This document shows, piece by piece, positions 1 to 12,290 of a stretch of DNA of 64,000 nt. The position numbers were made by a program, and so were the translations under genes. Source of the stretch: Pteria penguin (lineage: Eukaryota; Mollusca; Bivalvia; Pterioida; Pteriidae); assembly GCA_035048485.1 (NCBI GenBank), contig CM068592.1:33976501-34040500 (forward strand), given 5' to 3'. The notes under the pieces were generated by a model. It saw only the letters and a list, made by a program, of their open reading frames with translations, was not told the origin of the DNA and searched no databases. Position 1 is the first letter of the stretch, and the number at the start of each line of letters is the position of its first letter.

Positions 1-1026
1 TTAGTTATAATCAAAAACACATTTTCTTTGTCTATCAGTGTCATATATATTTTTATAAATTGTAAACAGTATATTGACGAGATCAACTGTTTCACCTGTA
101 AAATCTTACCTATGAACAGAATGCACTTTAAGTACTCTTAAGCCGAAACTGAATACACTTCTTATTGCCTATTATTATTATTATTGCTATTTCTTATTGC
201 CTATTGTTATCATTGGCAGCTGACTATTATTAATCATAAGTTTTGGCCACTAATGTATCTGGACCAGTATATTATACTTGTTAGAAGTTTGTTGGTTTGT
301 TTAATATCTGACATCACACTGTGATTACCTCCCATGTATGGTGGTGGCACCTGTCTAATGCAGATATTTTTACCCATTCAATAGACCCACTAAAGCAGAC
401 AGAGATCTTTCATCTACCAATGATACACAGAATAAGGAGGCTGATTATGGTAAATGAACATAGATAAATCTCCTACAACATTGAAATTTGAATGTCAGTC
501 ATCCGAGTAGAAATCCTGTGTAATAATACTGGATCTACTTGCCCTTCAAAACAATTTGAGAAAATCATTACATGTATCTTTAGTGGAATATGACATTGAT
601 TTTGGAGTCCAGTGAACAAAGACTTTTACACATGACTGATCACAATTGCTCTCCATAAAGTCAGAAAAGAACTTATATAGTTGTTTATTGCGACAGAGCC
701 AATAAAATAGGGTAAGTTTTCTTTTTGTCATTTTTAACGGAGTTGGATACAAAAATGCAAAAATAATTACTAGTTCATAATTTTGAAATTTGATACTTAT
801 TGATACATTGAATAAAGTAACTAGACTGAATGAGTCAAAATCTCTAACCAAATCATGATATCCAAAGATTTAGAGAAAATCAGCAAATTATCATGTTTAT
901 AATTTATGATGAATTGAAGAAGGTATTTACCACTTAGAAGCTTTAGGATAGTTGCAAAAATATCAAGGTCAGTCAAACTATCCTAAGAGAAGTACATTAC
1001 ACGTAATATCATTAGAAAATACTAAC
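1..1026 (-). other. GOLGA4 intron, continues past left edge
   Basis: No coding exon recognised here. The only structure seen is an old, degenerate SINE copy near 295-445. Confidence 0.6.
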
Positions 1027-4000
1027 AGTGTTGAGTTGTTGAACTTGTGTTTCGAGGTGGTCCCTCAGAGAGTCTTGCTCTGACAGTACAGCCATTTTTT
1101 GTAAGTCTCTCTCCTCCACTGCTAACCTCATTTCCTGTTCTTTCTCCGACAACTTTCTCTGTACCTCCTCCTGAAGTTGTCGTAATTCATGTTCCTTTTC
1201 CTTTGTCTACAATATTAAGGATAAATATATACAGGGTATCAAAAAAACATTGGCAATATTGCCTAATATGCCTGACACTAAATTTTAAAGTAGTGTCTTT
1301 CAAAACAAAAGCATCACAAAACCAAGTAAGCCCTGACTTGACTTTTTCCTCCTTTAACTTCCTAACGTCATTTAAAAATAATACAATGATGAATTTCCAA
1401 TGCAAAATCTCTATTTTGAATCCTGAAGCACTGTCTTAAAGACAGTAATTAGGCGTTAAAAAACAATTAGCTTCTATGAATTATACATGCAAGACTTCAT
1501 TCAAATCCATACAAAAGTATATCAGATGTTGAAAATCTTAAAGTTTGCTGATAATTGTGCAATAGTTACTTATATAGAGGGCAATATCAGGGTAGATCAA
1601 CCGACTGAGGGCCTGGGACATTAATATCTACCTCAGTCCTTGCTATGCTGAGGCCATAAGAAAATCCAATTGTTCGCTGATTAATTAAGGCAGCGAGAAG
1701 CATTTTATCTATAATTGTGACTGCACCTGACTAATGCTTACTTGCTGGTCCTTAAGCTGTCATTTTTATAACTAAACTGTATGACACACAGACACAACAT
1801 ATTGATATTGCCAAGTACAGGTAATTTAATATGTACATGCTGTGTTGTCATGCAATACCGGATATTATCGGTCAATACTACGGCACTGCCCTAACGGAAC
1901 CACATACAGGATAATAGTAAATGACATGTGATACACTTTTAGCCAATTACATGGGATTTAACATTTGTGATATGAAATAACAAAGAATGTACTATAAGAA
2001 ACTTAAGCCTTTTGGCTTTAGTGGACCCCACATAGCTCTGTAGTAAGGTGCTTGCTCATGACCATAAGGTGCTGGGTTCAAGTACTAGAGACTTACCTGT
2101 ATCCTGGGGTGAGACAGTAAAAACTGAAGCCTCATGTCAAGATGAATGTTAAAAGATCCCTTACAGCTTCAGGTGGGTTCATTGCTTAGGTCTAAATCTC
2201 AGATGCCATCACCATTAAGGTGAATTAATCTTGGTGTGATGTAAACATAAAAAAAACAAAAAACAACCTGACCTGGACAGTGTGACTTTGTGTTAGTTCT
2301 GATTCTCTTTCTTGTAACTGTTGTCTCCAGTACTGATCTCTCTCTTCCATAGAAGCCTGCACTCTGGCTGCTATCTGCTTTTCATTTTCCTCCTGAAATA
2401 TTTATAAAATTCAACACTTTGATTTAAAAAAAATCAATAAAACCTTTTATAACCAAATTAGGTTTCTCACATTAAGAATTAATATATGATTCATCACATT
2501 GTGACTATTACACCCATTTACTGCAGCAAGTGTTTAGTAATAGAGCGTCTTGATAGAAAACTTTATGACACTACTTTGGAGCATATTGGGAATCAAACTC
2601 AGAAATGTCAAAGGTGAGAAGCCATAGAAAATGCAGTGCTTTTGCCAATTTAGTCACTGATGCTTTCATATCCATTCAGTCTTACTGAAAGTATAACTGT
2701 CCTGTATTGATTTTCCTTTATTAAAAGTCTTAAAAAATCAAGCTTGTCTCTAAATTCTCCATGCAAGAGCACCAAAATTTGAAGTTTAAGCTGAACTCCT
2801 TGTAAAAGGAACCATTTCTTATGGTCCTCATAGCTGGACATATGAAGAATAACTGTAAATTGGAGTACTTTATTTCCTGTTATGTGGATAATATCACACA
2901 GAATTATGAAATTTTAGTAATGAGTAATTTATTTTTGTAAGATAGTGAAACTGATTCAATCTCTAAATACTACAAGCAAGTCTATATTAAATTCATTACA
3001 TGTACCTTTATATCCAATTCAGAAAACCATGTCATCACAAACAAAAGATAGTTTCCAAATTTACATAACTGATATTTTAAATGAATTATTTTTATTTACT
3101 CCACTCACTTAAATGACACACATAATCAGGTCCTCTGAATATCTGTCATATCTTCTTTATATTACTGATCTATTTTTACCTGCATGCATGACACGGCTGC
3201 TACTTTGGCTCGAGATAGTTCCTGAACGAGTCCCTCCTTCTCCTCCTCCATAGTTTTCTCTGCATGTTTGATTCTCTCTTCCATCTCTGCTTGTATTTTC
3301 TGTTTCTCATCCTTCAACCTCTTGATGATCTCTCGAGACTTCTCTAAGGTCTCTTGTGCTGTAGAAAAATAAGGACATAGTCATCTCTGTACTTTAATAC
3401 AGAAAGTTATCAAGACATTATGAAAGTAAACATACCATAATCAAAAATTACCATGCTCACCTTGATACCATTAATACCAAATATCTCTGAACCAGATCAT
3501 TCATTAGGAAAATGTAGGTCAAATTCATCACAGGATGCTATTACGTCAGCTAACCAATATGAGCATAAGGTGCCAGTTGGTAACTGTAGCACCTATACTT
3601 TCTCCAATACGGAGTTACCCCAAAGTACTTAACCATACGTGCACGCTGGCACTATCGCATAAGCTCATCTCAACTTCATCGAGGTGAGCTAAAAAGGTTT
3701 CAAATGTTCACTTTTTATGCAATATTATTATTAAAAGAACAAGGGCTTTGCAGAACAGGAATCCCTTTAAAAGCAACTTTTACTTTTGACCCGAAATTTG
3801 TAACCCCTGCCCTGCTGAGTGTAATTAATGCCAATAATGCCTATTTGTCTTACTCTAGAATTGTTTGCCTTATTAAATTGCATACTGAGATAAATACTCC
3901 AATCATCATTACAAAAAAATTACTTGATTATTCTAGCTTTAAAGGTAAACTTCATCTATCAAACAAGGAAAGTTACAAATCAAAAATTATAAAACAAAGG

Positions 4001-7000
4001 ATATAAAACCTGACTGAGGACAATGGATAACTTATATCTTATCATTACAGTTCAATATGAAATCCAAACATCTCTTCATTGATCAAAGTAAATGACAATA
4101 AATCAATCCCACGATTTGAAGATCAACATGATGAGATTTGATTCAACTGCTTTGTTTTAAAACAGTTGAAGGTATGGGTTAAATGTGTAATATAAAGACA
4201 AGTACAAACACTGCCAATATCATAATAAACAGCTCTCTAGACAAATGCTCTAAAAAGCCTCCCACCTGACTTTTCAAGTTTATCAATTTTCTCTGTATGA
4301 CTTTTACTTTCCTCTTGTAAGACTAGGTACTGTTCTCGGACTTCCTTCAACTCCTGATCTTTAAGCTCAAGTTCCTCATGGACATGTTTCTGTACAAAAC
4401 AGATTTAAATACATGTAATAAGACAGACCAACATTTTTTTTTTTATTTTTATTCTAGAAATTTAAAAAAACTTTATTTTATTCTCCATCATTTTTATTCT
4501 TTACCCACATGCTTTTATTATCTATCATTTTAGATGGATCAAGAGGCATTCCATCTTTTACTTCAAAATGGCTTTTGTTTTAGAAATAATAAATCCAAAA
4601 GGAACGGAACATTTTGTATAACAGTGGAACACTACAGGAAGAAGTCAATTCTTTACACCACTAATTAATTCATGTTTACCTTGACCTCAGCAATAGCTAT
4701 TTCTTTATCAGTTTCTAACTGTTCTATGACTTTCCTGGCTTCTTTTATTTGGTTTTGCAATTTGTTAACCATATCTGGATTGCTCTGACCCTAAAGTGTC
4801 AGGAATATACATGAATATCTGGTTTATTTTCTCTTTGATACTGTTCATACTTTAACAAAGATAATGGAATAATAGAGACATGCACTGTCGAAGGAGCTTG
4901 CCAGGAAAAAGGGAGGGAAGAAAAGGAGGGAAGAAGCATTAACAGACCTTATACTCCCTTACCATCTCTTAAATATAAAATTGGTTAGCGAATGAATAAC
5001 TGAATCAAAATGAGATCTGTTAACTTTTATTCCAATACCTGTAATTGTATTTATAAAGTTAAATTTACATACCCTTATTGCAAAATGCAAAAAAAGAGGC
5101 AAAGTTTTACAACCTTCACCTAAATCACTTTGCTACATTTAAAATGCTGTCAACTAAGGAGATTCATCGGTTTTGGTAATGTAAACTTCCAAGTTAGACA
5201 CAATGTTGATTAAATGCAGTGTATATATAATATTATATTTAACTAGATTTCTTTTATAGGTCAAACTGTGTCTTATTCAACACACTTTTTGAAGTTTTCA
5301 TCAACAAAATTTCAAAATTTTGGGAAGCCTGATGCCTACGTAACAGCCACAGTAATTACTTTGACCAAATTTCAATCAAGACCTTTTCATACAGTGGGTC
5401 TGATCAATGTACCAAAATTACCAATGTGTACCTACAAGATTTCTACCACCTTGAATCATTCAAATATTTAATGTTTTCATAATGGTAAAAGCTTTACAAC
5501 AATAGTGTGTAGAGTTCAAAGAAACCTGTGTCACTTTGTAAGGCTGCTAAATTAGAGATAATAAACAGGTGATCCCAAAATGATGTTATGCACTGCAGAT
5601 GACAACAATAATAATAATTTAATTTTACTTTCAACACTGAAAACTGATATGCTTTAATAATATTTGTTTTACAAGCTGAAGACATTATAAAGCAAATTAA
5701 GACAGTGACCTTTGACCTATCCTGTAGTTGGGCCTGGAGCTTACTCTTCTCCTGTTCTAGTTGGCCATATTTTTCCTTGTTGTTCTTGATGGTTTCTTTA
5801 CATCTACTTAAGAGTCCTTCTAAACGTTTTACCTATGGAGTTCAGATAATTTAATAAAAAGATCATTGAAATATTCAAAACTATTGTTTGTCATTTTTTA
5901 TGTTTCGTTAATACTGAGGTGGCAAAGAAGATACATGGAAAAAACACCCCATGACCTTCAACAAATACATTGGCATTAGCCCTGGGAATGAACCAAGCCT
6001 TGAGAAAGGTGGGTCTCTAAAAACAATTCCAATACAAACTCCACCACCAAAACCCCTTCAAACAAATTACATGCAAATTATCTTAATACATTTAAACCAA
6101 GGTACGTTAAAATAAGAAAATATCAGGAATTGTGTGTGAATATGCATATATTCTATATAATCTTCTGCAGGATTTTATCATCTAGGACAAGACATCAGTA
6201 AGAGATTTCTACCTCTAAACATTCTTTGCTCACAGACTATCCCTAGCTTATGATCTTTTCATAAAATTATTTGCTTTTCAGCAAGTTGAAGATCTTCCAT
6301 TTCTTTTTACTTTACCTTCTCTGCCAATTGCTGTGGATCTTCATCTGATTTTGGAGGGGGTTCTGCTTGCTTTGTTACCTTTTTAGATTGTAATTTCTCC
6401 TCCAGTTCTTGAGGAATCTCTTTACCTTCTCTCAGTAAACGAATCTATAAAAAGATTTGCAGGTAAAACAAAAACCAGTAACAATAAAAGCAGTCCTTTC
6501 AAATGGACAAATTTTTCTGGCAGTTCTGCAGGAGAATTTTCGCCCTGCAGAATTCATTATGTAGTTATTCAAAAGTGTCTTTTCTAAACTTTTAAACCCA
6601 ATCCTTCATGTAATAAATATAGGTCAAATTCAGCATCTAAAGCAAACAACGTACTCCTTGGATCTTTGATGTAAGTTTGGTCGTAATGGTATCTCTGTTA
6701 TGTCTATATATCATTTCTTAAACGTTTAAACCTGATCTATCATGTGGAAAATGTAGGTCGAACTCAGCATCTGTGGCATACCATGCATTTCTCATCCAAA
6801 GTAATAAACACAGACACACACAAATAAAACTTCTTGACTGTATGGATACACAAACAGATAAATAAACAAATGGTCAACGTATTTTGAAATATTCCTCGAG
6901 ATTCTATATAGATTTCTATGAAATGTGCTTATAAATATAAGGTAACATGAACAATTGAAATTGTAAATAATGCCATCAATGGACTTTAACAACTAAAGGA

Positions 7001-10000
7001 CCTCACAACTGAATCTTGGACAACTGGAAATGAACCAAGAGCTCTTGTTACTAGTTCTCATCACACAATCACACAGTTCAATATAATTTTAACATCAGTT
7101 TTGAAATTAGATCACATGTAACCTGAGTCTTGAAGACTTTCATGTGTTCTTCCTTTTCTTCTAGGAGAAGACGATAGTTATCTTCAAGATCTTTCTTTGC
7201 CAGTTGATCTAGTTGTATCTGCTCCTTTAATTCTGATATCCTACGGAAAGCTCGGTCTTGGGTCTGTGTCAGTGTATTCTATAAGGAAGAATGAGATCAA
7301 ATAAATATTGATTTATTTCAGAGTAAATTTTCATACATTCCTCACAAACAAATCTTTCATTCAAAAAATTTCATTCTGATTCTCATATAAAAAGACTCCA
7401 AGAAAATCATTTCCAAGACATATCTTTTTTCAAAACACCTTATTTTCTCATAATGTTTCAGTTTTTCTCATTATTTTTTACATTTAAAAAAATTCTTTTT
7501 ATTTATTAAATATCCATACATGTATATTTGGTATAATTTGTAGGATGTCACTGCATTTCTCAAAAGATTTCTGATATGATCTGTGGTCAAAATATTCTTA
7601 TTTGTTAAAATACAAACATGTATGACTATAAATTTTTGGTAAATCTATATGTACCTTAATCTTCTCTCTTTCTTGTGCTAGATCACGGTACACATTGGCA
7701 ACCTAAAATAAATTAAAAAAGAAATCCACAAATCTTCTAACAATTAATCTAATACCTTTTACACCATTTTCAAACACTATTTTTTGTCATATGCTGACAC
7801 TAGCAGTGCATGGTTCCAACTTTTACATGCTACAGTGTACCAATTTCAAAACAAAATATGCTAAAAATGGTAAGGCCAGATTTCAGAAAAATCATGAACT
7901 GTAAGTCACACTGACCTGGTTTTATGTGAAATCAAAAGGTCATATCAAAATTTTCTCACATGCAAAGAATAAAATCTCTAGTTGTTTTACGTCCTGAAAC
8001 TTTACTTTAACCAGGAACTTAATATAGATATTGATGAACAGAATAACAAACAGGCATCAGTCTATAAACAGAATTTACTTTATGCAGTATGCACATACTA
8101 AGGGTGGTCTGGGGTAGCTACATGACAATGAGCAAACATGCAATTGCTTTATTAAGTTTAAATAACTATCATGGCTTGGTTTGTTTGCAAAAACTTAAAA
8201 GTCAAACATGCTTACTGAAGTCTTGAAAGCAGCACTGCCTTAAACACATGTCGACTGTACTTACAATCTTGAAAGCAGCACTGCCTTAAACACATGTCGA
8301 CTGTACTTAAAATCTTGAAAGCAGCACTGCCTTAATCACTATGGTAACCAACATAAATGTATACTCAATGTGACTGAAGATCCAGTGAGTATAATCACTA
8401 GCCATCTTTTGATCAGGATTGCGAGGTTTTAAAATATATGAATATCTGAAACTGTTGTATAGCCTTAATAATCAATATGTAAAGACAAATTTTGCTTGAT
8501 ACATGTAGACATTACCTCCATAAATTTAGATTTATACTTGATGGATCGCCTCTCAAACTTTTTAATCATCATGTAGAGGTCCTCTTTACTGTATGCCTCA
8601 AGATTGGAGGTTTGTTCCTCCACCTCACTCTCCACATCTGAAGGCATCTGGTAGTGATGTGCGCCAAAACTGGTGTGAGCAAAGAATGAAGTATCGCTAG
8701 TGACGGAACTGATGGATGAGGTACGAGATCTTTGTCCACGAGAGGTGTCATTACCAGGTAATGTGGACAATGCAGAGGAGAACTACAACAAAGTGTGAAA
8801 ACAGAGTGTTTTATCCTAAGATAATATGGACAAACTCAAGAAGGACTACCTAACATTACAAAGTGTATCATTTTCAATTAATGTCAACAAAATTGAGAAC
8901 TTTCTGACAAAAAATTATTACATTCCCAGGAAATGTTAACAATACAGGGGAGAACCGATTTTTATTAATTGTCTTTATAATGGTAAATCAACAGACTGAC
9001 GTTTGATTTAATCTATGCAATTCATACTACTTTCTAGCTTCCAGGTGTGTGGCTTGGCTACTGTTATGGCACAAACATCTAAAAGATATAACCTCAGAGC
9101 CTTTTGCAGGCAAACCTTAATTTCATGTCTGCTCTTTACTTTTAATCAATTAATTACATGTACATTATACATTCTATGTCAATTTTTTCTAAACATTTCT
9201 CTCAAATGTTCAGATGTTCTATAAAGTACAAAGTAAACTACCTGTGGCAATATTTTAGTCAAAACAACTAAAAAAAAAGAAAGACAAAACATTTACATGT
9301 ACAACAAAATTTCAGTTTATTTTGACAAGCTCTGACAGGATAACATTTTCCAGTCTAAGAAAATGGACAGAAAATATATTGGTATCTTATCTACACTTAC
9401 ATCAGCAGTATTGTTATGGGATTCTGTTTCTTGTAGAGGAATGTCTACAAGTTGCCCAATAGCACCTGCTGTTGCACCCTGGGGAGGAACTGGAATAGCA
9501 TTGTTAGTCTGGTTTTTATTTGGGGTACTTTCTGCTAAAGGAGTCCCAATACTTGGTTCTGGCACCCCAGTATGTTCTGGAGTTTCCTGCAGTGACTCAT
9601 CACTCTGTAAAAATTAGTACAATGTATCAGTCATATGAAATATTTCTTTCTTATTAAAAAGTCATACAAAGACCACCTATATGGTATAGACATCTATCTC
9701 ATTAATTACACAGAAATTTCAACTTAAACAACAAACACATTCTAGGATCTTTGGTGCAAATGTCTACCTTGACAAGAAACTTTTCATCAAAAAAAAGAAA
9801 AAATAACTATAAAAAGATCAACTCCCCCCCCACCTCATAAAAAAGATTTTTAGAAAAAAAAAACTCCCAAAAACCCACAAGTGAGTTGCCATTGGGATTG
9901 GAACTTTTGACCTCTTGATCTTGAGAAAAGCGCACTGAGCTATAAATAGCTTCACAGATATTCAAATATTTCAATTATTAATTTTATTTCTTGGTACAAA

Positions 10001-11046
10001 ATTTTCTGCTGACAAATTACTGGTGGAAACACTACATATTTACGATAATAAATCTTAATCATTTCTATAGTGCATAAGAAATTAAAACTAAAAATATAAA
10101 GGCAAAGAATTTGAGGTTGCCTTGTGCTTTTGTTTACAAAAATGTGTCAGCTGCTAAAGTGTCACAAATGCAAAGTTGCGTTCTGCAAGAACTGACATCA
10201 TACTTAATACACAAATGTCGTAGAATCTTGCCATGTTTTCAGATAAAACGGCAGCTATCAGAGGTTATAGATCTTGTTTGGAAAAGATGTCACTCTGATC
10301 GAGTAAGTTAAACATTCATTTATTGGATTATTAGTTACAAGTTCACTGTGCAAAAGTTTATTTGTTGCCAGAGGCTTGTACATCCTGATACCAGCTTGTA
10401 TTGCTGAAAATTCCAACATTTGATGAATAAAGTCACTCTGAATCTCTCCAACAAACTGTCGATATCAAAAGTGGGAGAAGGACAGAGAATCTTGGACTAC
10501 TAGGCACCTTGCAAGTGCCTCTACAATGGACTTCGCCGCCTTTATGATTAACTGCGGCCCTAATGTTGAGGGAGGAAATATAACGTATTCCCACAATATT
10601 GATGTTAGGAACAACGAAACATTTTTATGACATCATATGGTTGCTAATGTTCAACGTTGTTTCTAACTCATAGTACACATGTGCCACCTAACTGATGATA
10701 ACGGACGGCAAATTTCACTGAATTGATACCAGATTGCTACTACACTTTTGTTTCATTTATGTCATTGTAGAGAATCTGGTGGTTGAAATCATGAAAACAT
10801 ATTCTATTTTTAGGACTACGAGCCATTTAAATAATGACAAATCGACAAATGACATTCGTGTGTGATGTCTGATGACCGATGTACATGACTGAAATTCAAC
10901 CAAAAGGATAGAGGAAATTATAGCTAAATATATGCCGGATGTATGAAAATGCAATATTTGGTCACCTTGGTAACTGCACTTAGAGCATTTTTCAGTGGTG
11001 TTTGAGCAACACCTTGCTCTATTTTTTTCTTCAAACTCTTAAACAT
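1..11046 (-). CDS. GOLGA4: Golgin subfamily A member 4 (golgin-245/p230), 5' part, 12 coding exons
   Basis: Long coiled-coil tether of the trans-Golgi network; in the known family the C-terminal GRIP domain binds ARL1 and the N-terminal tip captures endosome-derived vesicles. The 12 exons listed below join in phase into 574 codons with no stop. The N-terminus starts MFKSLKKKIEQG, like the short amphipathic MFKKLKQKI start of vertebrate GOLGA4. A low-complexity Ser/Pro/Thr segment follows (residues ~28-150), then the segment PSDVESEVEE...LYMMIKKFERR, which parallels PSDMDSEAED...LIQRLRRMER of GOLGA4. Next come SQTQDxxxRRIxELKEQ-like and VKRLEGLLSRCKETIK blocks in the family order, then heptad-rich Glu/Lys/Gln coiled coil. 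The GRIP domain and the main rod are not here: the gene runs off the left edge. Start choice: first ATG of the first exon. Confidence in family is high; exon edges were set by GT/AG and phase. Confidence 0.9.
295..445 (-). repeat. Old SINE-B copy, degenerate
   Basis: The stretch gacccactaaagcagacag followed by agatcttt mirrors the core of the SINE at 60256-60528 (gacccacccgaagcagtgag then ggatcttt), same order and spacing; heavily diverged. Confidence 0.5.
1027..1206 (-). CDS. GOLGA4: GOLGA4 coding exon 12 (last one in window)
   Basis: 60 codons, phase 0, acceptor attgtag, donor gttagt. KEKEHELRQLQEEVQRKLSE and LQKMAVLSEQDSLRDHLETQ match the segment just before the giant rod exon of vertebrate GOLGA4. 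Remaining exons must lie left of position 1. Confidence 0.84.
2025..2251 (+). repeat. SINE-B copy, plus strand
   Basis: Diverged copy of the tRNA-derived SINE at 60256-60528: A-box-like tagctctgtagtaaggtgc, B-box-like gggttcaagtac, then gagacagtaaaaactgaag, agatccctt, caggtgggttcattgc and catcaccat, in family order. Lies in the GOLGA4 intron before exon 11. Confidence 0.65.
2273..2392 (-). CDS. GOLGA4: GOLGA4 coding exon 11
   Basis: 40 codons, phase 0, acceptor atatttcag, donor gtcagg. Encodes EENEKQIAARVQASMEERDQ, continuing the coiled coil. Confidence 0.84.
3180..3358 (-). CDS. GOLGA4: GOLGA4 coding exon 10
   Basis: 179 nt; with the carried G it restores phase 0 at the donor gtaaaa. Coiled coil with EKSREIIKRLKDEKQKIQ and LVQELSRAKVAAV, the latter like LQQELSRVKQEVV in GOLGA4. 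Confidence 0.86.
4266..4389 (-). CDS. GOLGA4: GOLGA4 coding exon 9
   Basis: 124 nt, ends in phase 1 (single G before gtggga). KHVHEELELKDQELKEVREQ is coiled coil, parallel to RQMHETLEMKEEEIAQLRSR. Confidence 0.85.
4680..4790 (-). CDS. GOLGA4: GOLGA4 coding exon 8
   Basis: 37 codons, phase 0. LQNQIKEARKVIEQLETDKE matches LITQLRDAKNLIEQLEQDKG of the family; coiled coil. Confidence 0.88.
5710..5832 (-). CDS. GOLGA4: GOLGA4 coding exon 7
   Basis: 41 codons, phase 0. VKRLEGLLSRCKETIKNNKE corresponds to VKRQENLLKRCKETIQSHKE of GOLGA4, the strongest short match in the gene. Confidence 0.9.
6316..6444 (-). CDS. GOLGA4: GOLGA4 coding exon 6
   Basis: 43 codons, phase 0. IRLLREGKEIPQ... then a Pro-rich break (QAEPPPKSDEDPQQL), a hinge between coiled-coil blocks at the same place as in the vertebrate protein. 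Confidence 0.82.
7123..7278 (-). CDS. GOLGA4: GOLGA4 coding exon 5
   Basis: 52 codons, phase 0. Encodes TQTQDRAFRRISELKEQ...LAKKDLEDNY..., clearly parallel to SQSQDKSLRRIAELREE...AKKHLQEEF of GOLGA4; start of continuous coiled coil. Confidence 0.88.
7655..7702 (-). CDS. GOLGA4: GOLGA4 coding exon 4
   Basis: 16 codons, VANVYRDLAQEREKIK, flanked by tattttag acceptor and gtacat donor. It lines up with the VTAYQMLQREKKKLQ step in vertebrate GOLGA4. Confidence 0.82.
8219..8335. repeat. 46-bp tandem repeat, 2.7 copies
   Basis: Unit starts atcttgaaagcagcactgcc and ends with a tcgactgtactta block; two near-identical full copies plus a partial one, in the GOLGA4 intron between exons 3 and 4. Confidence 0.85.
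8516..8782 (-). CDS. GOLGA4: GOLGA4 coding exon 3
   Basis: 89 codons, phase 0, acceptor ttgttgtag, donor gtaatg. A Ser/Thr-rich half is followed by PSDVESEVEEQ and KKFERRSIKYKSKFME, the most diagnostic match to the GOLGA4 N-terminal region. Confidence 0.88.
9401..9604 (-). CDS. GOLGA4: GOLGA4 coding exon 2
   Basis: 68 codons, phase 0, acceptor ttttacag and donor gtaagtg. Encodes a disordered Ser/Thr/Pro/Gln/Asn-rich linker (SDESLQETPEH... to ...ESHNNTAD). Little conservation expected here. Confidence 0.8.
9889..9950 (-). repeat. tRNA-derived SINE fragment
   Basis: On the minus strand tatagctcagtgcgctttt (A box-like) is followed ~30 nt later by aagttccaatccc (weak B box). A tRNA-like head only; no tail seen. 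In GOLGA4 intron 1. Confidence 0.4.
10440..10501. repeat. Half copy of foldback MITE (family at 60631)
   Basis: Shares caaactgtcgatatcaaaag, gtgggagaagg and acagagaatcttggactac with the right arm of the inverted repeat at 60631-60740; the left arm is missing. In GOLGA4 intron 1. Confidence 0.6.
10966..11046 (-). CDS. GOLGA4: GOLGA4 coding exon 1 (start codon)
   Basis: 27 codons beginning MFKSLKKKIEQG, ending ...LSAVTK before a gtgacc donor; phase 0. The basic/hydrophobic N-terminal tip matches the conserved golgin-245 / golgin-97 start, the part known to capture vesicles. Confidence 0.85.
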
Positions 11047-12280
11047 CTTTCACAGATTCAGTTTCATTTTCGATGTTTATCCTGTCGTGCACATGCGTAC
11101 TTGTATACAAGACACGTTTCAGAATCTTCGTCTTTTGGATGTTTGATTTGCGCTTTATCGGGAATGTCTCAAAATTATGAAATGCATACGGTTGGTTGAC
11201 CGGTGTTTTACGTCACTGGAGTTATTTCCCATTTTTACCGGTATCTGGCGTAAAATAATAAATAGACCTCTTTCATTTAACTGCGGAGCTGTGACATGGA
11301 CGGCAAATTTATTAACCTTCGAATTCCGCAGTTAAAAGAAAAAAGAGGAGTTACCGGCTCAGTTATATGGTAGAAGTCACCATGGAGCTATACAATACAT
11401 GAATATCAATAATATACTAGCACATATAGATCTAATGTAACAGGGTGTATACATTCACAAAGTCGAAACACAACACACTGTCATTTTAAATATATATATA
11501 ATTTTCTCTGCAAGTATCCACAGAGATACAGCACTGTAAATAACAATAAACAATAATAAGAATATGTACAAACATCACATAAATACATGTTGAACATTCT
11601 AAGAAGCATTAAGTAAGAGTTACATTTCTTACATTTAATAATATGATTTATCACAAATTCATATAATTACTTTTATAATCTAATTACTTTTATGAATACT
11701 TCAGATCAGTATAAGTAATGGAAATAAGTATGAACATTTTACACTCAGAATATTTAAAGAAAAATAACTAAACATACCCAAATATGGTAAGATGCCAAAT
11801 GTGGACAAACTCATAAAATCTACATCTTGAAAATCATTCCTACAAGGAATAACCAAAAATAAGAATACCATTTTACATTACAAAAATATTTGATTGTAGT
11901 GCAACTACGTACGATACCGACTTAGGACGGTCATTTAATTTGACAAAAGCCAAACAAATGGTGTGGTTAACCGGTTTACTGGCACACCTTCCCACTCACC
12001 GTAACAGCAGAACAATCAAAGGACGTACATTTAAAAATCTATAAATAATCCTCCATGTAAATAACAAGGGTCAACAGGTACCGCATAATGAGAGGTCATA
12101 AAAATATAAACACGTAAGGTATTGTAAAACACATAATAATATAAAATATATGCGACATCAACATGATAAACCGTGCTCTGCCAGTCTGAAAGCGAGCTAA
12201 GACCCTAGATCTGTAGAAGTCCCGACTAACAGTAAGAGGAGACAAGGTTCAGGACCATGTCTCCTCTGAAAGAGGTTTGG
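11047..12280. other. Region upstream of GOLGA4, no gene seen
   Basis: Presumably holds the GOLGA4 5' UTR and promoter; no TATA box or clear initiator could be chosen. A short inverted repeat around 11270-11345 (tttaactgcgga / ttccgcagttaaa) and a MITE-like ttatttcccat at ~11222 are the only structures. AT-rich, no coding signal. Confidence 0.5.
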
Positions 12281-12290
12281 ACAAGGCCCG

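Noticed and set aside
1047..1439. 130-codon plus-strand frame over GOLGA4 exon 12
   Set aside because: Antisense shadow: the minus strand codes a clear golgin coiled coil over 1027-1206.
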